A stretch of DNA of 64,000 nucleotides from Streptomyces roseolus (GCF_014649855.1 NZ_BMTV01000003.1:1-64000); one strand, 5' to 3'; shown: positions 43,083 to 51,610, counted from the first letter of the stretch. Notes: generated from the sequence alone by a model not told the origin. Numbers and translations: made by a program.

Positions 43083-43156
43083 AGGGGTGTAGCTCAGCTG
43101 GCCAGAGCGCCGGTCTCCAAAACCGGATGCCGCAGGTTCGACTCCTGTCACCCCTG
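43083..43156 (+). tRNA. tRNA-Trp (CCA anticodon)
   Basis: The cloverleaf is complete: acceptor arms AGGGGTG and CACCCCT, D-arm GCTC/GAGC, anticodon stem CCGGT/ACCGG with loop CTCCAAA (anticodon CCA), T-loop TTCGACT, and discriminator G. The 3' CCA is not encoded. No integrase or duplicated 3' end is seen nearby. Confidence 0.95.
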
Positions 43157-43181
43157 CCGAGGGCGCGCGGGCGCCGGATCC

Positions 43182-43634
43182 TCAGACGGATCCGCGCCAG
43201 CCGCCCGTCTGAAGGCCGCCGCGCTCCTCGATGAACGACTTGAACCTCTTGAGGTCGCCGGCCACCTTGCGCTTGACGAACCCCAGCTTGTCGCCCGCCT
43301 GTTCCGTCAGCCCCTCGGGGGCGAAGTCCATCTGGAGCATGACCTTCGTCCGGGTCGCGTCGAGGCGGTGGAACGTGACGACGCCCGCCTGCCGGGCCTC
43401 GCCCTCGACCGTCGTCCACGCGACGCGTTCGTCCGGGATCTGCTCGGTGATGACCGCGTCGAACTCGCGCCGCACCCCGCCGATCTCCGTGACCCAGTGG
43501 GTGAGCGTGTCCGTGCGCTGCTCGATCCGTTCCACGCCGTCCATGAAGCGCGGGAACGTCTCGAACTGGGTCCACTGGTCGTAGGCGGCACGCACCGGGA
43601 CCTCGACCTCGACCGACTCCTCCACCTTGGACAT
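43182..43634 (-). CDS. SRPBCC-family protein (polyketide cyclase/START-like)
   Basis: The protein has 150 residues. It begins with the typical SVEVEVPVRAAYDQWTQFETFPRFM and ends with a long C-terminal helix (RKVAGDLKRFKSFIEERGG), a helix-grip fold that binds hydrophobic ligands. No signal or membrane segment. AAAGGTG precedes the ATG. It follows the PRC-barrel gene by 92 nt. Confidence 0.9.
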   Translation of the reverse strand: MSKVEESVEVEVPVRAAYDQWTQFETFPRFMDGVERIEQRTDTLTHWVTEIGGVRREFDAVITEQIPDERVAWTTVEGEARQAGVVTFHRLDATRTKVMLQMDFAPEGLTEQAGDKLGFVKRKVAGDLKRFKSFIEERGGLQTGGWRGSV

Positions 43635-43726
43635 GGCGACACCTTTCTGTCGGACGGGGACCGTCTCCCCGTCGGGGACGTGCTGCTGCTGTGCTGTGCG
43701 TGCGTACCGGGGCGGCCGGCGGCCCG

Positions 43727-44101
43727 TCAGAGGCCGCCCGTGCTCCCCGGGAAGGGCCAGGACGTGCGGTAGTACTGGCCGATCTCCTCGCGGTACTGAC
43801 GGTCCGCGAGGTGCTTGTCGGAGACGAACTCGGGCGAGTCCTTGACCTGTTCCTTCGTCAGCGCGAGGTGGAGGGTCTGCTCCTCCAGGTCGACGCGGGT
43901 CACCGCGCGCGCCGGGATGAGCACCTCCTTCCCGAAGATCCAGACGCCCGTGTCGACGACGAGGTAGGAGTCGTCCACCTCGTCGGAGTGCTTGTCCACC
44001 TTGCCGATGTGGCCGTCGGAGGCCTCGACGCGCCAGCCGGTGAGGTCGGTACCCGCCAGGTGGCCGGAATCGGTGCTGTAGGACCACAGATGGTCGGTCA
44101 T
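43727..44101 (-). CDS. PRC-barrel domain protein
   Basis: The protein has 124 residues. The PRC-barrel is visible as GTDLTGWRVEASDGHIGKVD followed by SYLVVDTGVWIFGKEVLIPA, then a helical tail. PRC-barrel proteins occur in stress, photosynthesis and RNA-processing contexts. The ATG at 44101 has GAGGAG at 8 nt; an overlapping GTG three codons upstream is too close to that site. It is flanked by the DUF6458 gene (67 nt) and the SRPBCC gene. Confidence 0.9.
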   Translation of the reverse strand: MTDHLWSYSTDSGHLAGTDLTGWRVEASDGHIGKVDKHSDEVDDSYLVVDTGVWIFGKEVLIPARAVTRVDLEEQTLHLALTKEQVKDSPEFVSDKHLADRQYREEIGQYYRTSWPFPGSTGGL

Positions 44102-44168
44102 CGCTGTCACTCCTCTGTCGCTTGTCGCTGTGTTCGCGCAGGGCGCGGCGCCGGACGTGCGGGCCGCC

Positions 44169-44393
44169 TCAGAGCAGGTCCCGGCGGTCGTCGTCGGTGA
44201 CCGTCGGGGCCACCGGCGGGACCACCATGCGGCGGCGGCGCAGAACGCTGGTGTAGACGGCGGTCCCGAGCAGGCCGACGCCCATCAGGATCAGGCCGAC
44301 CAGGTCGAGGTCGACCGCTTCGAGTTCCCAGTCGGTCGCGAACGTGAGGATGGCGCCGACGGCGATCATGATGATGAACAGTCCCATACCCAT
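44169..44393 (-). CDS. DUF6458-family small membrane protein
   Basis: The protein has 74 residues: MGMGLFIIMIAVGAILTFA forms one membrane segment, LVGLILMGVGLLGTAVYTSV a second, and a basic/acidic tail follows. Function unknown; the family is widespread in actinobacteria. GGAGGAG lies upstream of the ATG, and a SigB-type promoter match ends 38 nt upstream, likely driving this gene and perhaps the PRC-barrel and SRPBCC genes after it. Confidence 0.87.
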   Translation of the reverse strand: MGMGLFIIMIAVGAILTFATDWELEAVDLDLVGLILMGVGLLGTAVYTSVLRRRRMVVPPVAPTVTDDDRRDLL

Positions 44394-44431
44394 GGTGGGT
44401 CGCTCCTCCCTGCGGGTCGGACAGCGTCCGC

Positions 44432-44456
44432 GTACCCGGGTCCCCGGGGATCATTC
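44432..44456 (-). promoter_or_regulatory. SigB-type promoter candidate of the DUF6458 gene
   Basis: On the minus strand GAAT, a 15-nt spacer and GGGTAC match the consensus exactly. Confidence 0.55.
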
Positions 44457-44658
44457 CGCCGCCACCGGAGACGTTCGGAACCGGATCCGCCCGGCCGCCG
44501 CGCGCACGCCGGATCCGCCGGTCCGCCTTCTTCCGGGGGATGTTCATGGGCGGACGGGGCACGCGGTCAGCCGCGGGCCCGCGCACGCACCGGCGGGCGC
44601 CGCACCCGACTCCCGGCCCGTCGGCAGAGGGCCGGCCACACTCCCAGGGAGCCCCCCG

Positions 44659-45747
44659 ATGCAGCTCGGAGCGAGGCCCGTACGTCCCGACGTCCCGCGG
44701 ACGGCCCGTGCCGTCGCCGGGCGCTACCGGCTCGACCGCCTCCTGGGCCGCGGCGGCGCGGCCGACGTGTACGAGGCGGTGGACCTGCGGCTGCGGCGCC
44801 CGGTGGCGGTGAAGGTGTTCCGCCCGGCGGAAGGCCGCCGGGCCGACGTCCAATGCGGCGACGAGGCCCGGATCCTGGCCCGGATGCACCATCCGGGCCT
44901 GGTCACCCTCTACGACGCGGGCCGCGACGGAAGCCGGCCCTTCCTGGTGATGCAGCTCGTCCCGGGGACGACCCTGCGCCGGCGGATCGCCCGCGCGGTC
45001 CTCACGCCCGCCGAGACCTGCCGGACGGGCGCCGCCCTGGCCGCCGCCCTCGCCCATGTGCACGCCCGCGGCGTCGTCCACCGGGACGTCAAACCGTCGA
45101 ACATCCTGCTGGACGGGGCGGGCACCCCGCACCTCACGGACTTCGGCATCTCCCGGCGGGTCGAGGCCGCGGACGACGGCCCGGAGGGCGGCGGCGCCCT
45201 CGTCGGCACCGCCTCCTACATGGCGCCCGAGCAGGCCCTGGGCCGCGGGACGGGGCCCGCCGCCGACGTGTACAGCCTCGGTCTGGTGCTGCTCGAAACC
45301 CTCAAGGGCGAGGCGGAGTACGGCGGGGCGCCGCTGGAGGCGGCGCTGGCGCACCTGCACCGCCCTCCGGTGCTGCCGCCCGGTCTCCCGCCCGAACTCG
45401 CCCGTCTGCTCACGGCGATGACCGCCCGCTCCCCCGAGGCCCGCCCGGACGCCGCCGTCTGCGCCCGGGTCCTCGCCGACCCGCGGACCGCGGGACGCGC
45501 CCCGAAGCCCACCGTCGCACCCGGCTCCCGCGAGGCGGCGGCGCACCGGTCGCCCCGGCCCGTCGGCGGGCGCGCCGTGGCGGCGGCCGTCGTCACGCTC
45601 GGGCTCACGCTGACCGGTTCGCTGGGCGGCCCTCCCGCCGGCCAGGCGGCGCCCCCGGGACGGGACGGGGCGGGAGCCGGGACCCGGACGAGCGCTCCGG
45701 CTCCGCCGCTGCCCGATCCGAACCACCTTGCTGTTAACGTCATTTGA
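44659..45747 (+). CDS. Serine/threonine protein kinase (PknB-like)
   Basis: The protein has 362 residues. The kinase domain (~20-270) has the glycine loop LLGRGGAADVYEA, Lys near residue 50 (VAVKVF), HRDVKPSNILL near 140, DFGIS near 160 and MAPEQ. One membrane segment follows near 305-325 (AVAAAVVTLGLTLTG), and a Pro-rich extracellular tail of ~40 residues ends the protein, with no PASTA repeats. AGGGAG precedes the ATG. Substrates unknown. Confidence 0.93.
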   Translation: MQLGARPVRPDVPRTARAVAGRYRLDRLLGRGGAADVYEAVDLRLRRPVAVKVFRPAEGRRADVQCGDEARILARMHHPGLVTLYDAGRDGSRPFLVMQLVPGTTLRRRIARAVLTPAETCRTGAALAAALAHVHARGVVHRDVKPSNILLDGAGTPHLTDFGISRRVEAADDGPEGGGALVGTASYMAPEQALGRGTGPAADVYSLGLVLLETLKGEAEYGGAPLEAALAHLHRPPVLPPGLPPELARLLTAMTARSPEARPDAAVCARVLADPRTAGRAPKPTVAPGSREAAAHRSPRPVGGRAVAAAVVTLGLTLTGSLGGPPAGQAAPPGRDGAGAGTRTSAPAPPLPDPNHLAVNVI

Positions 45748-45771
45748 CGGTTGTTCAGGATCTCGTAGGTG
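45744..45771 (+). promoter_or_regulatory. Vegetative (HrdB-type) promoter of the 47-residue gene
   Basis: TTGACG, a 16-nt spacer and TAGGTG fit the housekeeping consensus. The -35 overlaps the stop codon of the kinase gene. The predicted leader is about 105 nt. Confidence 0.55.
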
Positions 45772-45884
45772 TGCGGCGGCCGCTCGGGGCAACACGAAGT
45801 GCCAGTACACGGAAGGAAGGCGGGGCCGGGGGCCGTTCACCGGCCTCCCCGGTCCTTCCGCGTTCGACACCGGAGGAGAGTCCC

Positions 45885-46028
45885 ATGACCGCACTGCTGG
45901 ACCGCATCAAGCGTTTCGCGCGCAGCCCCCAGGGCCGTGACGCGGCGGCGTCCCTGCGCCGCGCCGCGTCCGACCCGCGCACGCGCACCCGGGCACGTCG
46001 CCTGCTCGGCAGGCTGCGCCACCGCTGA
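45885..46028 (+). CDS. 47-residue basic protein
   Basis: The product (MTALLDRIKRFARSPQGRDA...) is an amphipathic, strongly basic small protein ending in RLLGRLRHR. GGAGGAG lies 7 nt before the ATG. It has its own vegetative-type promoter and a strong hairpin afterwards. No family is recognised; nucleic-acid or membrane binding is possible from the charge. Confidence 0.75.
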   Translation: MTALLDRIKRFARSPQGRDAAASLRRAASDPRTRTRARRLLGRLRHR

Positions 46029-46056
46029 CACCCGCCCGGCCGCCTCGCGGCCGGAC

Positions 46057-46096
46057 CGCCGACGCCCCGCGCGACGTATCGCGCGGGGCGTCGGCG
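46057..46096 (+). terminator. Terminator of the 47-residue gene
   Basis: A perfect 18-bp stem with a 4-nt loop (CGTA), 28 nt after the stop codon. Confidence 0.85.
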
Positions 46097-46219
46097 TGCG
46101 TGCGCCGCGGGGCGTCGGCTCGTGCGCGGCGGCGGCGCCGGACATGACGCCGGCCCGGCGGTGCGGGCCGCGAGGCCGATCGCGCCGCCGGGCACGGGGC
46201 CGGGGAGCCCCCGGGGGCG

Positions 46220-47140
46220 TCAGGTGGACAACAGGCGCTGGAACAGGGCGCGGTACTGGCAGAGCGCGAGGCGCAGGCTCTCGGTGTCGGCCTCCAGCCC
46301 CTGGCTCCACTGCCCCTCCAGGGTGTGCCGGTGCCGGGCGAAGGTGGCCGCCAGGGTCCTCATCACGTCCCCGACGAGGACGTCGGCCGCGTGGACCGCC
46401 TGGCGGGGGTCGTCGACGAACCGGCCCTGGACCTCGTGCCAGCGGCGGAGGAACTCCTCCTCCTCGGTCGGGCCGAGCAGATCGGGGATCCCCTCCGCGT
46501 CCGCTCCGGCGGCGCCGGACGGAGCGGCGTGCCGGGCGTGGCCGCCGGGGGCCGCGGGCGCCGGGCCCGGGGGCACGGAGGGCGGGGTGTACGGCATGGC
46601 CTGCGGGTACGCGACCGGCGTCCGCTGCGCCGGTACGCGCGGGGGCGCGGGGCGCGGAGTCGGGGTGCCGTCGGGGCCGTCGGACCGGGGCCGGTCGTGC
46701 GCGGGCCGGCCGGTCTCCGGCTGCGGATGGTCGTGCCGGGGCCCGCCCGGCCGGGGCCGGTCGGCCTGGGGAGGGGTCGGCGCGACCGTCGGGCTGCCCG
46801 AGTCACCCGGACCGGTCGTGGGGGCCGGCGGCCCGGGCGGCGTGGAGGAGGGGGTCCGGGGCGCGGCCGGCCGGCGCCCGTCCCCCTCCTCCGTTCCGGG
46901 CTGCCTCGGCGGGGTCGGCGCGACCGTGGGGCTGTGCCGCGGCGGGCGGGCCGCCTCGTCCCCGGTCGTCGCGGACCCCGGACGGCCGGGGTCGGACCGG
47001 CCCTGGCCGGTCCGCGGGTCGGGGCGGTCCGCCGGCTCGCGGCGGCCCTCCGGCTGTTCGGGGTACCGGCCCGTGGGGTCCGCGTGGTGTCGTCGCTCCG
47101 GCGCGTGGGTCGTGCGCTCGGACGTCTCGTGGTGTCGCAT
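46220..47140 (-). CDS. Proline-rich protein with C-terminal helical domain
   Basis: The protein has 306 residues. The first ~200 are Pro/Arg/Gly-rich and probably disordered, with PTVAPTPP occurring twice. The last ~95 form a helical domain (EEEFLRRWHEVQGRFVDDPRQAVHAADVLVGDVM...) similar to that of the upstream gene product. It follows that gene by 16 nt and is probably co-transcribed. No known function. Confidence 0.75.
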   Translation of the reverse strand: MRHHETSERTTHAPERRHHADPTGRYPEQPEGRREPADRPDPRTGQGRSDPGRPGSATTGDEAARPPRHSPTVAPTPPRQPGTEEGDGRRPAAPRTPSSTPPGPPAPTTGPGDSGSPTVAPTPPQADRPRPGGPRHDHPQPETGRPAHDRPRSDGPDGTPTPRPAPPRVPAQRTPVAYPQAMPYTPPSVPPGPAPAAPGGHARHAAPSGAAGADAEGIPDLLGPTEEEEFLRRWHEVQGRFVDDPRQAVHAADVLVGDVMRTLAATFARHRHTLEGQWSQGLEADTESLRLALCQYRALFQRLLST

Positions 47141-47156
47141 CTCTCCTGCTTCCGCG

Positions 47157-47708
47157 TCAGGACCGGCGGGTGCCGGTCGGCTCGCCGTCGGCGAGCAGGT
47201 CGTCGAAGAGGGTGCGATAGTCCATCATCGCGCCCCTCAACTGTTCGGTGGTGGCGGCGTCGTGGGTGCTCAGGGCGTGGACCTCCAGGGCCGCCCGGTA
47301 CCGGTCGAGGGTGCGGCCGTGCCGCACCGACAGGTCACGCAGCCGCTGCTCGTACCCCTCGTCGGGGTATCCCCGGTCGCGCATCAGGGCCGTCACGAGT
47401 TCGTCGGCGTCGTGGACGGCGGCCTCGGGCCGGTCCACGAACTCCTCCTGGGCGCGCATCCACCGCCGCGCGTACTGCTCCCGCACCTCGCCGGGGACCG
47501 GCTTGAGCTCCAGGTCGGCGAAGCGGCGCTCGCGGGCGTCCAGTTCCCGCTCCGCGGCCCGTCTGCTGCCGGTCGCCTCGACGGCCCGTTCGTACTCGGG
47601 CCCGAAGCGGTCGCGCAGTCGCGATCGCCGCCGGCGGTCCACCGCCACGCCGGCGGCGATGCCGGCCACGACGACCGCGACGACGACCAGGACGATTCCG
47701 ATGGACAT
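47157..47708 (-). CDS. Membrane-anchored protein with the same helical domain
   Basis: The protein has 183 residues. One N-terminal membrane segment (GIVLVVVAVVVAGIAAGVAV) is followed by a basic coiled-coil-like stretch and a C-terminal helical domain (YARRWMRAQEEFVDRPEAAVHDADELVTALM...YRTLFDDLL) shared with the downstream gene product. A SigB-like GTTT-N15-GGGCAC lies 84 nt upstream (47792-47816), a weak match. The 294-base gap to the divergent RsbW-like gene holds no other gene. Confidence 0.82.
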   Translation of the reverse strand: MSIGIVLVVVAVVVAGIAAGVAVDRRRRSRLRDRFGPEYERAVEATGSRRAAERELDARERRFADLELKPVPGEVREQYARRWMRAQEEFVDRPEAAVHDADELVTALMRDRGYPDEGYEQRLRDLSVRHGRTLDRYRAALEVHALSTHDAATTEQLRGAMMDYRTLFDDLLADGEPTGTRRS

Positions 47709-48002
47709 CGGCTCTCACCCTTTCGCGTTCTCTCTCGGAGTCGCGCTCTTCCGTCCCGGCCTCCGGGGGCCCGGGACTCATGGAGCTCCGCGTGCCCCTG
47801 CCCCCGGAAGGCAAACCGGGCGTCCCCGACGGGACGGACCGGAAGGAAGAGGCGGACGGACGGGAGAGCGGCACGAGGGCAGGGACCGCATCCGATCGCC
47901 GGAAATGGCGATAAGCACAGATATCAGGGCATAAGGACGTTCCTTGGGCGGAACACGCCCTGGGCTCCGGAAGACCCGACCGCGCGAGACGGAGAGCCGA
48001 CG

Positions 48003-48467
48003 ATGGAGAAGACCGACGACACGCATTTCGCACACGCCTTCGCCCGGGGCGAGCTTTCGCCCTCCCTGGCCCGTGGGCTCGCCGTGGACTTCCTGCACGG
48101 CCTCGCACGGCACGGCCGGCCCGTGCCGCCCGCCGCGGTGGAAGCCGCCCGGCTCGTCACCAGCGAGCTGGTCACCAACGCGCTCAAGCACGCGCCGGGG
48201 CCCGTTCTGCTGGAGCTGCGACTGGAGGGCGGGCTGGCCGCCATCACCGTCTGGGACAGCGAGCCGGCCCTCCCGGTGGTCGGGGAAGGCGACCCGGCCC
48301 GGGTCGGACGGCACGGCCTGGAGGTGGTGACGTCACTCGCCCGACGCTTCGAGGTGCGGCGGGAGTCCGTCGGCAAGCGGGTGACCGCGTGCGTCGCCCT
48401 GGACGACGAGACGGCCCCCGAGCGCGCACCGGCGCACGGGGGAAGGGTCACCGGGGCCCGCCGGTGA
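48003..48467 (+). CDS. RsbW-like ATP-binding protein
   Basis: The protein has 154 residues with one HATPase domain: N-box SELVTNALKHAPG, DSEPALPVV at the G1 position, and GRHGLEVVTSLARRF at G2. N- and C-terminal extensions are short. It is likely a kinase/anti-sigma factor in partner switching. GGAGAG precedes the ATG at 7 nt. It is monocistronic and ends at a hairpin. Confidence 0.87.
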   Translation: MEKTDDTHFAHAFARGELSPSLARGLAVDFLHGLARHGRPVPPAAVEAARLVTSELVTNALKHAPGPVLLELRLEGGLAAITVWDSEPALPVVGEGDPARVGRHGLEVVTSLARRFEVRRESVGKRVTACVALDDETAPERAPAHGGRVTGARR

Positions 48468-48484
48468 CCGACGGCGAAGAGTGG

Positions 48485-48512
48485 CGGGGCCCCGGCCGCG
48501 GCCGGGGCCCCG
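48485..48512 (+). terminator. Terminator of the RsbW-like gene
   Basis: Perfect 13-bp G+C arms with only 2 unpaired bases lie 18 nt after the stop codon. Confidence 0.7.
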
Positions 48513-48870
48513 TTCCACGGGGTCGGCCCGCGGCAACAGGGCCCGGTGGTGATCCCGGCCCCTGAGCAGGCGCCCCGGCTCACGACCGGCGGCGGGGCCG
48601 GGGGCGTGGAGGCGCCGCCCGTCGACGACTCGTCCACGAGGGGACGTATCGCACCGAGTCGGCGGGGCCGAGCCGGCCCGACTCGGGCGGGGAACATACG
48701 GGAGGGATCCCGGTCGTGGACGGCATCGGCCGGACGGGTGACCCGCGGGTCACCGCGCCGGACATCGACGCGCCGCTCCCGCGACGGCGCCGGTCCCCTG
48801 CCCCTCCCTACGGCCCGGCCGCGGTCCGGCGACCCGGGGCGCCGCGACGACGCCGCCGTCCTCCTCGCAT
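48513..48870. other. 358 bases without a supported gene
   Basis: A further 9-bp inverted repeat lies at 48654-48686. A GTG at 48716 has GGAGG before it, but its frame is Arg/Pro-rich and runs through the next terminator, so I do not call it. Confidence 0.5.
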
Positions 48871-48919
48871 GACGGAACCCCGGGCGCCGGTGGAGTTCAC
48901 CGGCGCCCGGGGTTCCGTC
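48871..48919 (-). terminator. Terminator of the DUF6479 operon
   Basis: A perfect 22-bp stem with a 5-nt loop lies 30 nt beyond the stop of the minus-strand gene at 48950. Confidence 0.85.
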
Positions 48920-48949
48920 GGTCGTCGTGGCCGTCAGTCGTCGTGGCGG

Positions 48950-49168
48950 TCAGCCGCCGTGCTCCTCCGTCTGCTCCTCGCGTCCCACTCCGGGGCGCTG
49001 TTCCTTGGCGGTGTGTCCGTCGGCGCCCTTCGGGTCGGTGGCCTCACGGCCGGCGGCCCCGCGGCGCTCCTCGGAGGACCCTCCGGAGTCCGTCGCCTCG
49101 ACGGCCTCCCGGCGGGCCTTCCCGTCGCCGCTCCCGCCCGTTCGCGGACCGTGCGCGTCCCCGCTCAT
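48950..49168 (-). CDS. 72-residue hydrophilic protein
   Basis: The protein is Gly/Glu/Arg-rich and likely disordered (GSGDGKARREAVEATDSGG...). Its ATG overlaps the stop of the DUF6479 gene by 4 nt, and a strong terminator follows, which supports a real second gene in this operon. No family recognised. Confidence 0.6.
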   Translation of the reverse strand: MSGDAHGPRTGGSGDGKARREAVEATDSGGSSEERRGAAGREATDPKGADGHTAKEQRPGVGREEQTEEHGG

Positions 49169-49389
49169 CGCGTCTGCCCCTCTTCCGGGGCGGACCAGGA
49201 ATCGCGCCGCGCCTCCGCGGGCGGCGGCTGGGCCACACCGGCGCTCCGCCGTCTGCGGGCGACCCGCCGGGAACCCCACCAGAACGCGCCGAGCAGCACG
49301 AGTACCGGTACCACTCCCACCAGGATCAGGAACAGCGAGGGAGATCCGGAGGCGGCGAGCCCGGAGGCGTTGACCAGGGAGAGGGACAT
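49165..49389 (-). CDS. DUF6479-like small membrane protein
   Basis: The protein has 74 residues with one central membrane segment (LFLILVGVVPVLVLLGAFWWG) followed by a basic stretch SRRVARRRR and a polar tail. AGGAAGG precedes the ATG. A 20-bp palindrome lies 25 nt upstream. Function unknown. Confidence 0.8.
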   Translation of the reverse strand: MSLSLVNASGLAASGSPSLFLILVGVVPVLVLLGAFWWGSRRVARRRRSAGVAQPPPAEARRDSWSAPEEGQTR

Positions 49390-49411
49390 GAATCAGCCTT
49401 CCTGACGAGTG

Positions 49412-49436
49412 ACGGGAACGGTACGAACCGTTCCGT
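49412..49436. promoter_or_regulatory. Palindromic operator candidate before the DUF6479 gene
   Basis: GGAACGGT and ACCGTTCC flank a 4-nt centre; outer bases extend the symmetry imperfectly. The position just upstream of the start fits a repressor site or leader hairpin. Confidence 0.45.
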
Positions 49437-49551
49437 CGGCGCTGCTGATCCGGCTTCGGCGGAGCCATCGCGGCGGGCACCGCGCCGGAGGTGCCGTTCG
49501 GCGCCCGCGCCCCACCGGCCCGACGTGGCCCGAGGCGGCGTCGCCCCGGTC

Positions 49552-49818
49552 TCACGTCCTCCGGGAGCCGGTGAAGAGCCGGTAGAGCGCCAGGAGGATG
49601 AGCGAGCCGACGATGGCCGCGATCCAGGTGGACAGCTCGAAGAATCCGTCGACGGAGTCCACGCCGAAGATGACCTTGCCCAGCCAGCCGCCGAGCAGGG
49701 CTCCGACGATGCCGATGAGCGTGGTGACGATGAAACCGCCCGGGTCTCTTCCGGGCATCACCATCTTGGCGATGATGCCCGCGAGAAGCCCGAGGATTAT
49801 CCAGGCGATTATTCCCAT
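49552..49818 (-). CDS. GlsB/YeaQ/YmgE-family stress membrane protein
   Basis: The protein has 88 residues with three membrane segments and the family motifs MGIIAWIILGLLAGIIAKM and GIVGALLGGWLG. In firmicutes GlsB anchors the stress protein Asp23 or is co-regulated with general stress genes. GGAAG precedes the ATG. Probably monocistronic. Confidence 0.93.
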   Translation of the reverse strand: MGIIAWIILGLLAGIIAKMVMPGRDPGGFIVTTLIGIVGALLGGWLGKVIFGVDSVDGFFELSTWIAAIVGSLILLALYRLFTGSRRT

Positions 49819-49954
49819 GATTCTTCCATTCCGTGTCGTGAATCCCGCCGTATTCGTACCGGCTCGGCTCCCGAGCCCCGCCGGGACGAAAAGCGAAAAC
49901 CCGATGTGCTTCTCCTGTGTCTTCTGCAGGTGCTTCTACGCGATCGGCGCGCAC

Positions 49955-50968
49955 TCAAACGTGGAATTCCGCATCGGGTTCCGGGCCGAGGGGCGGCACG
50001 CGTTCCGCGGGCGGTGGCGGCCCCGGCGGGGTGCCGTCGCCGAACGGCCGGCCGCCGAGTTCCTCCCGGTGGTGCGGCGCGAGCCAGCCGCGGACGTCCG
50101 GGCCGCGCGGGACGACCCCGGTCGGATTGATGTCGTGATGGACGACGTAGTAATGCGCCTTGATCTGTGCGAAGTCGATCGTGTCGCCGAAACCGGGCGT
50201 CTGGAACAGGTCCCGCGCGTAGGCCCAGAGGGCCGGCAGTTCGCTCAGCTTGTGCCGGTTGCATTTGAAGTGGCCGTGGTAGACGGCGTCGAAGCGCACG
50301 AGGGTCGGGAAGAGGCGGACGTCGGCCTCGGTGAGGGTGTCGCCGACGAGGTAGCGCCGGCGTCCGAGCCGCTCCTCCAGCCAGTCCAGCCGTTCCCACA
50401 GCCTTCGGTACGCCCGGTCGTACGCCGCCTGCGTACCGGCGAAGCCGCACTGGTAGACACCGTTGTTGACGTCCGTGTACACCTTGCCGGCCACGTCGTC
50501 GATCTCGTCGCGCCACCTCTCCGGGTACAGCTCCGGCGCCCCGTCCCGCTGATGGGCCGTCCATTCGGTGCCCAGGTCGAGCGTGATCCGCTCGAAGTCG
50601 TTGGTCACCACCCGGCCGGTCGGGACGTCGACGATCGCGGGTACGGTGACGCCCTTCGCGTAGCCGGGTTCGCGTGCCTCGTACGCCTCCCTCAGCCACT
50701 CGATCCCGAGGACCGGGTCCCGGCCGCCGGGGTCCAGGTGGAAGCACCAGCTCCGCTCGTCGTGCAGGGGCCCGACGATCCCCATCGGGAGGGCGGCCTC
50801 CAGTCCCATCAGGCGCCGCACGATCGCGCTCCGGTTCGCCCACGGGCAGGCGCGGGCGATGATCAGGCGGTAGCGCCCCGGTTCCACGCCATGGCCGTCC
50901 CGTCCGTCGGCCGTGATCCGGGTGGTGAGGTACGTGCGGTCGCGCTCGTACGAGCCGTCACCGCTCAT
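49955..50968 (-). CDS. Glutathione transferase-like protein (Xi class/glutathionyl-hydroquinone reductase type)
   Basis: The protein has 337 residues. The catalytic motif CPWA (Cys41) and a C-terminal GST domain with ADVRLFPTLVRFDAVYHGHFKCN are typical of Xi-class enzymes. Since Streptomyces uses mycothiol rather than glutathione, the true thiol substrate may differ (inference). GGAGGAGG precedes the ATG. It follows the SixA-like gene by 33 nt and is probably in one operon with it. Confidence 0.9.
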   Translation of the reverse strand: MSGDGSYERDRTYLTTRITADGRDGHGVEPGRYRLIIARACPWANRSAIVRRLMGLEAALPMGIVGPLHDERSWCFHLDPGGRDPVLGIEWLREAYEAREPGYAKGVTVPAIVDVPTGRVVTNDFERITLDLGTEWTAHQRDGAPELYPERWRDEIDDVAGKVYTDVNNGVYQCGFAGTQAAYDRAYRRLWERLDWLEERLGRRRYLVGDTLTEADVRLFPTLVRFDAVYHGHFKCNRHKLSELPALWAYARDLFQTPGFGDTIDFAQIKAHYYVVHHDINPTGVVPRGPDVRGWLAPHHREELGGRPFGDGTPPGPPPPAERVPPLGPEPDAEFHV

Positions 50969-51001
50969 CGTCGCCCGCCTCCTCCGTCCGTGACGTCGGG
51001 A

Positions 51002-51562
51002 TCAGTCCGCCGGTGACCAGCAGGCGGTCACCCGCCCGCTGCCGGGGGACAGCCGCTCCCAGCCGCCGGGCGCCTCGATCACCACCACCCCCGAGGTCGG
51101 GAAGCCCGCCCTCACCCGCTCCAGCAGGTCCGGCGGACCGCTCCCGCACAGGCCGGCGGCCAGCTCGTGGATCCCCGGGTTGTGGCCGACGAGGGCCACG
51201 GCGCGCAGGCCCGGGGCCCGCTCCGCCAGGACCGAGACCAGCGTGCTCGGCGGCGTGTTGTAGAGGCGCCCGTCGTAGACGACGGGCGGCGGGTCCTCCA
51301 GCGCGGGGGCCGCGAGCCGCCAGGTCTCGCGGGTCCTGAGCGACGGTGAGCAGACCACGAAGTCGGGCCTGTGCCCGGACTCCGCGAGCCAGTGCCCGGT
51401 CCGGGGCGCGTCGCGCCTGCCCCGCTCGCTCAGCTCGCGGTCGAAGTCGTCGATCCGCCGGTCCTTGCGCACGGCCTTCGCGTGCCGCACCAGCAGCAGC
51501 CGGCACCCGGCCGCGCCGTCACCGCCCGGCGAAGGCCGCCGGGCTCCGGACTCCAGGGACAT
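51002..51562 (-). CDS. SixA-type phosphohistidine phosphatase (histidine phosphatase family)
   Basis: The protein has 186 residues. The RHG-type motif LLLVRHAKA lies near residues 23-31, and the second catalytic His is in VGHNPGIHEL near residue 127; SERG and SPSLRTRETW are also present. SixA removes phosphate from His on signalling proteins, but broader phosphoester substrates are possible. GGAGGGAG precedes the ATG. A SigB-like promoter match lies 49 nt upstream. Confidence 0.88.
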   Translation of the reverse strand: MSLESGARRPSPGGDGAAGCRLLLVRHAKAVRKDRRIDDFDRELSERGRRDAPRTGHWLAESGHRPDFVVCSPSLRTRETWRLAAPALEDPPPVVYDGRLYNTPPSTLVSVLAERAPGLRAVALVGHNPGIHELAAGLCGSGPPDLLERVRAGFPTSGVVVIEAPGGWERLSPGSGRVTACWSPAD

Positions 51563-51610
51563 GGCGTCTCCCTCCGCGCGTACGGCTCCGACTCGTTCCG
51601 GAGGATGCGC

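Noticed and set aside
43083..43180. Possible integrated element at the Trp tRNA
   Set aside because: No integrase, excisionase or repeated tRNA 3' end is visible within the window.
48716..49405. 229-codon + strand ORF with GGAGG before its GTG
   Set aside because: The frame is Arg/Pro-rich, passes through a 22-bp terminator and lies antisense to two coupled small genes.
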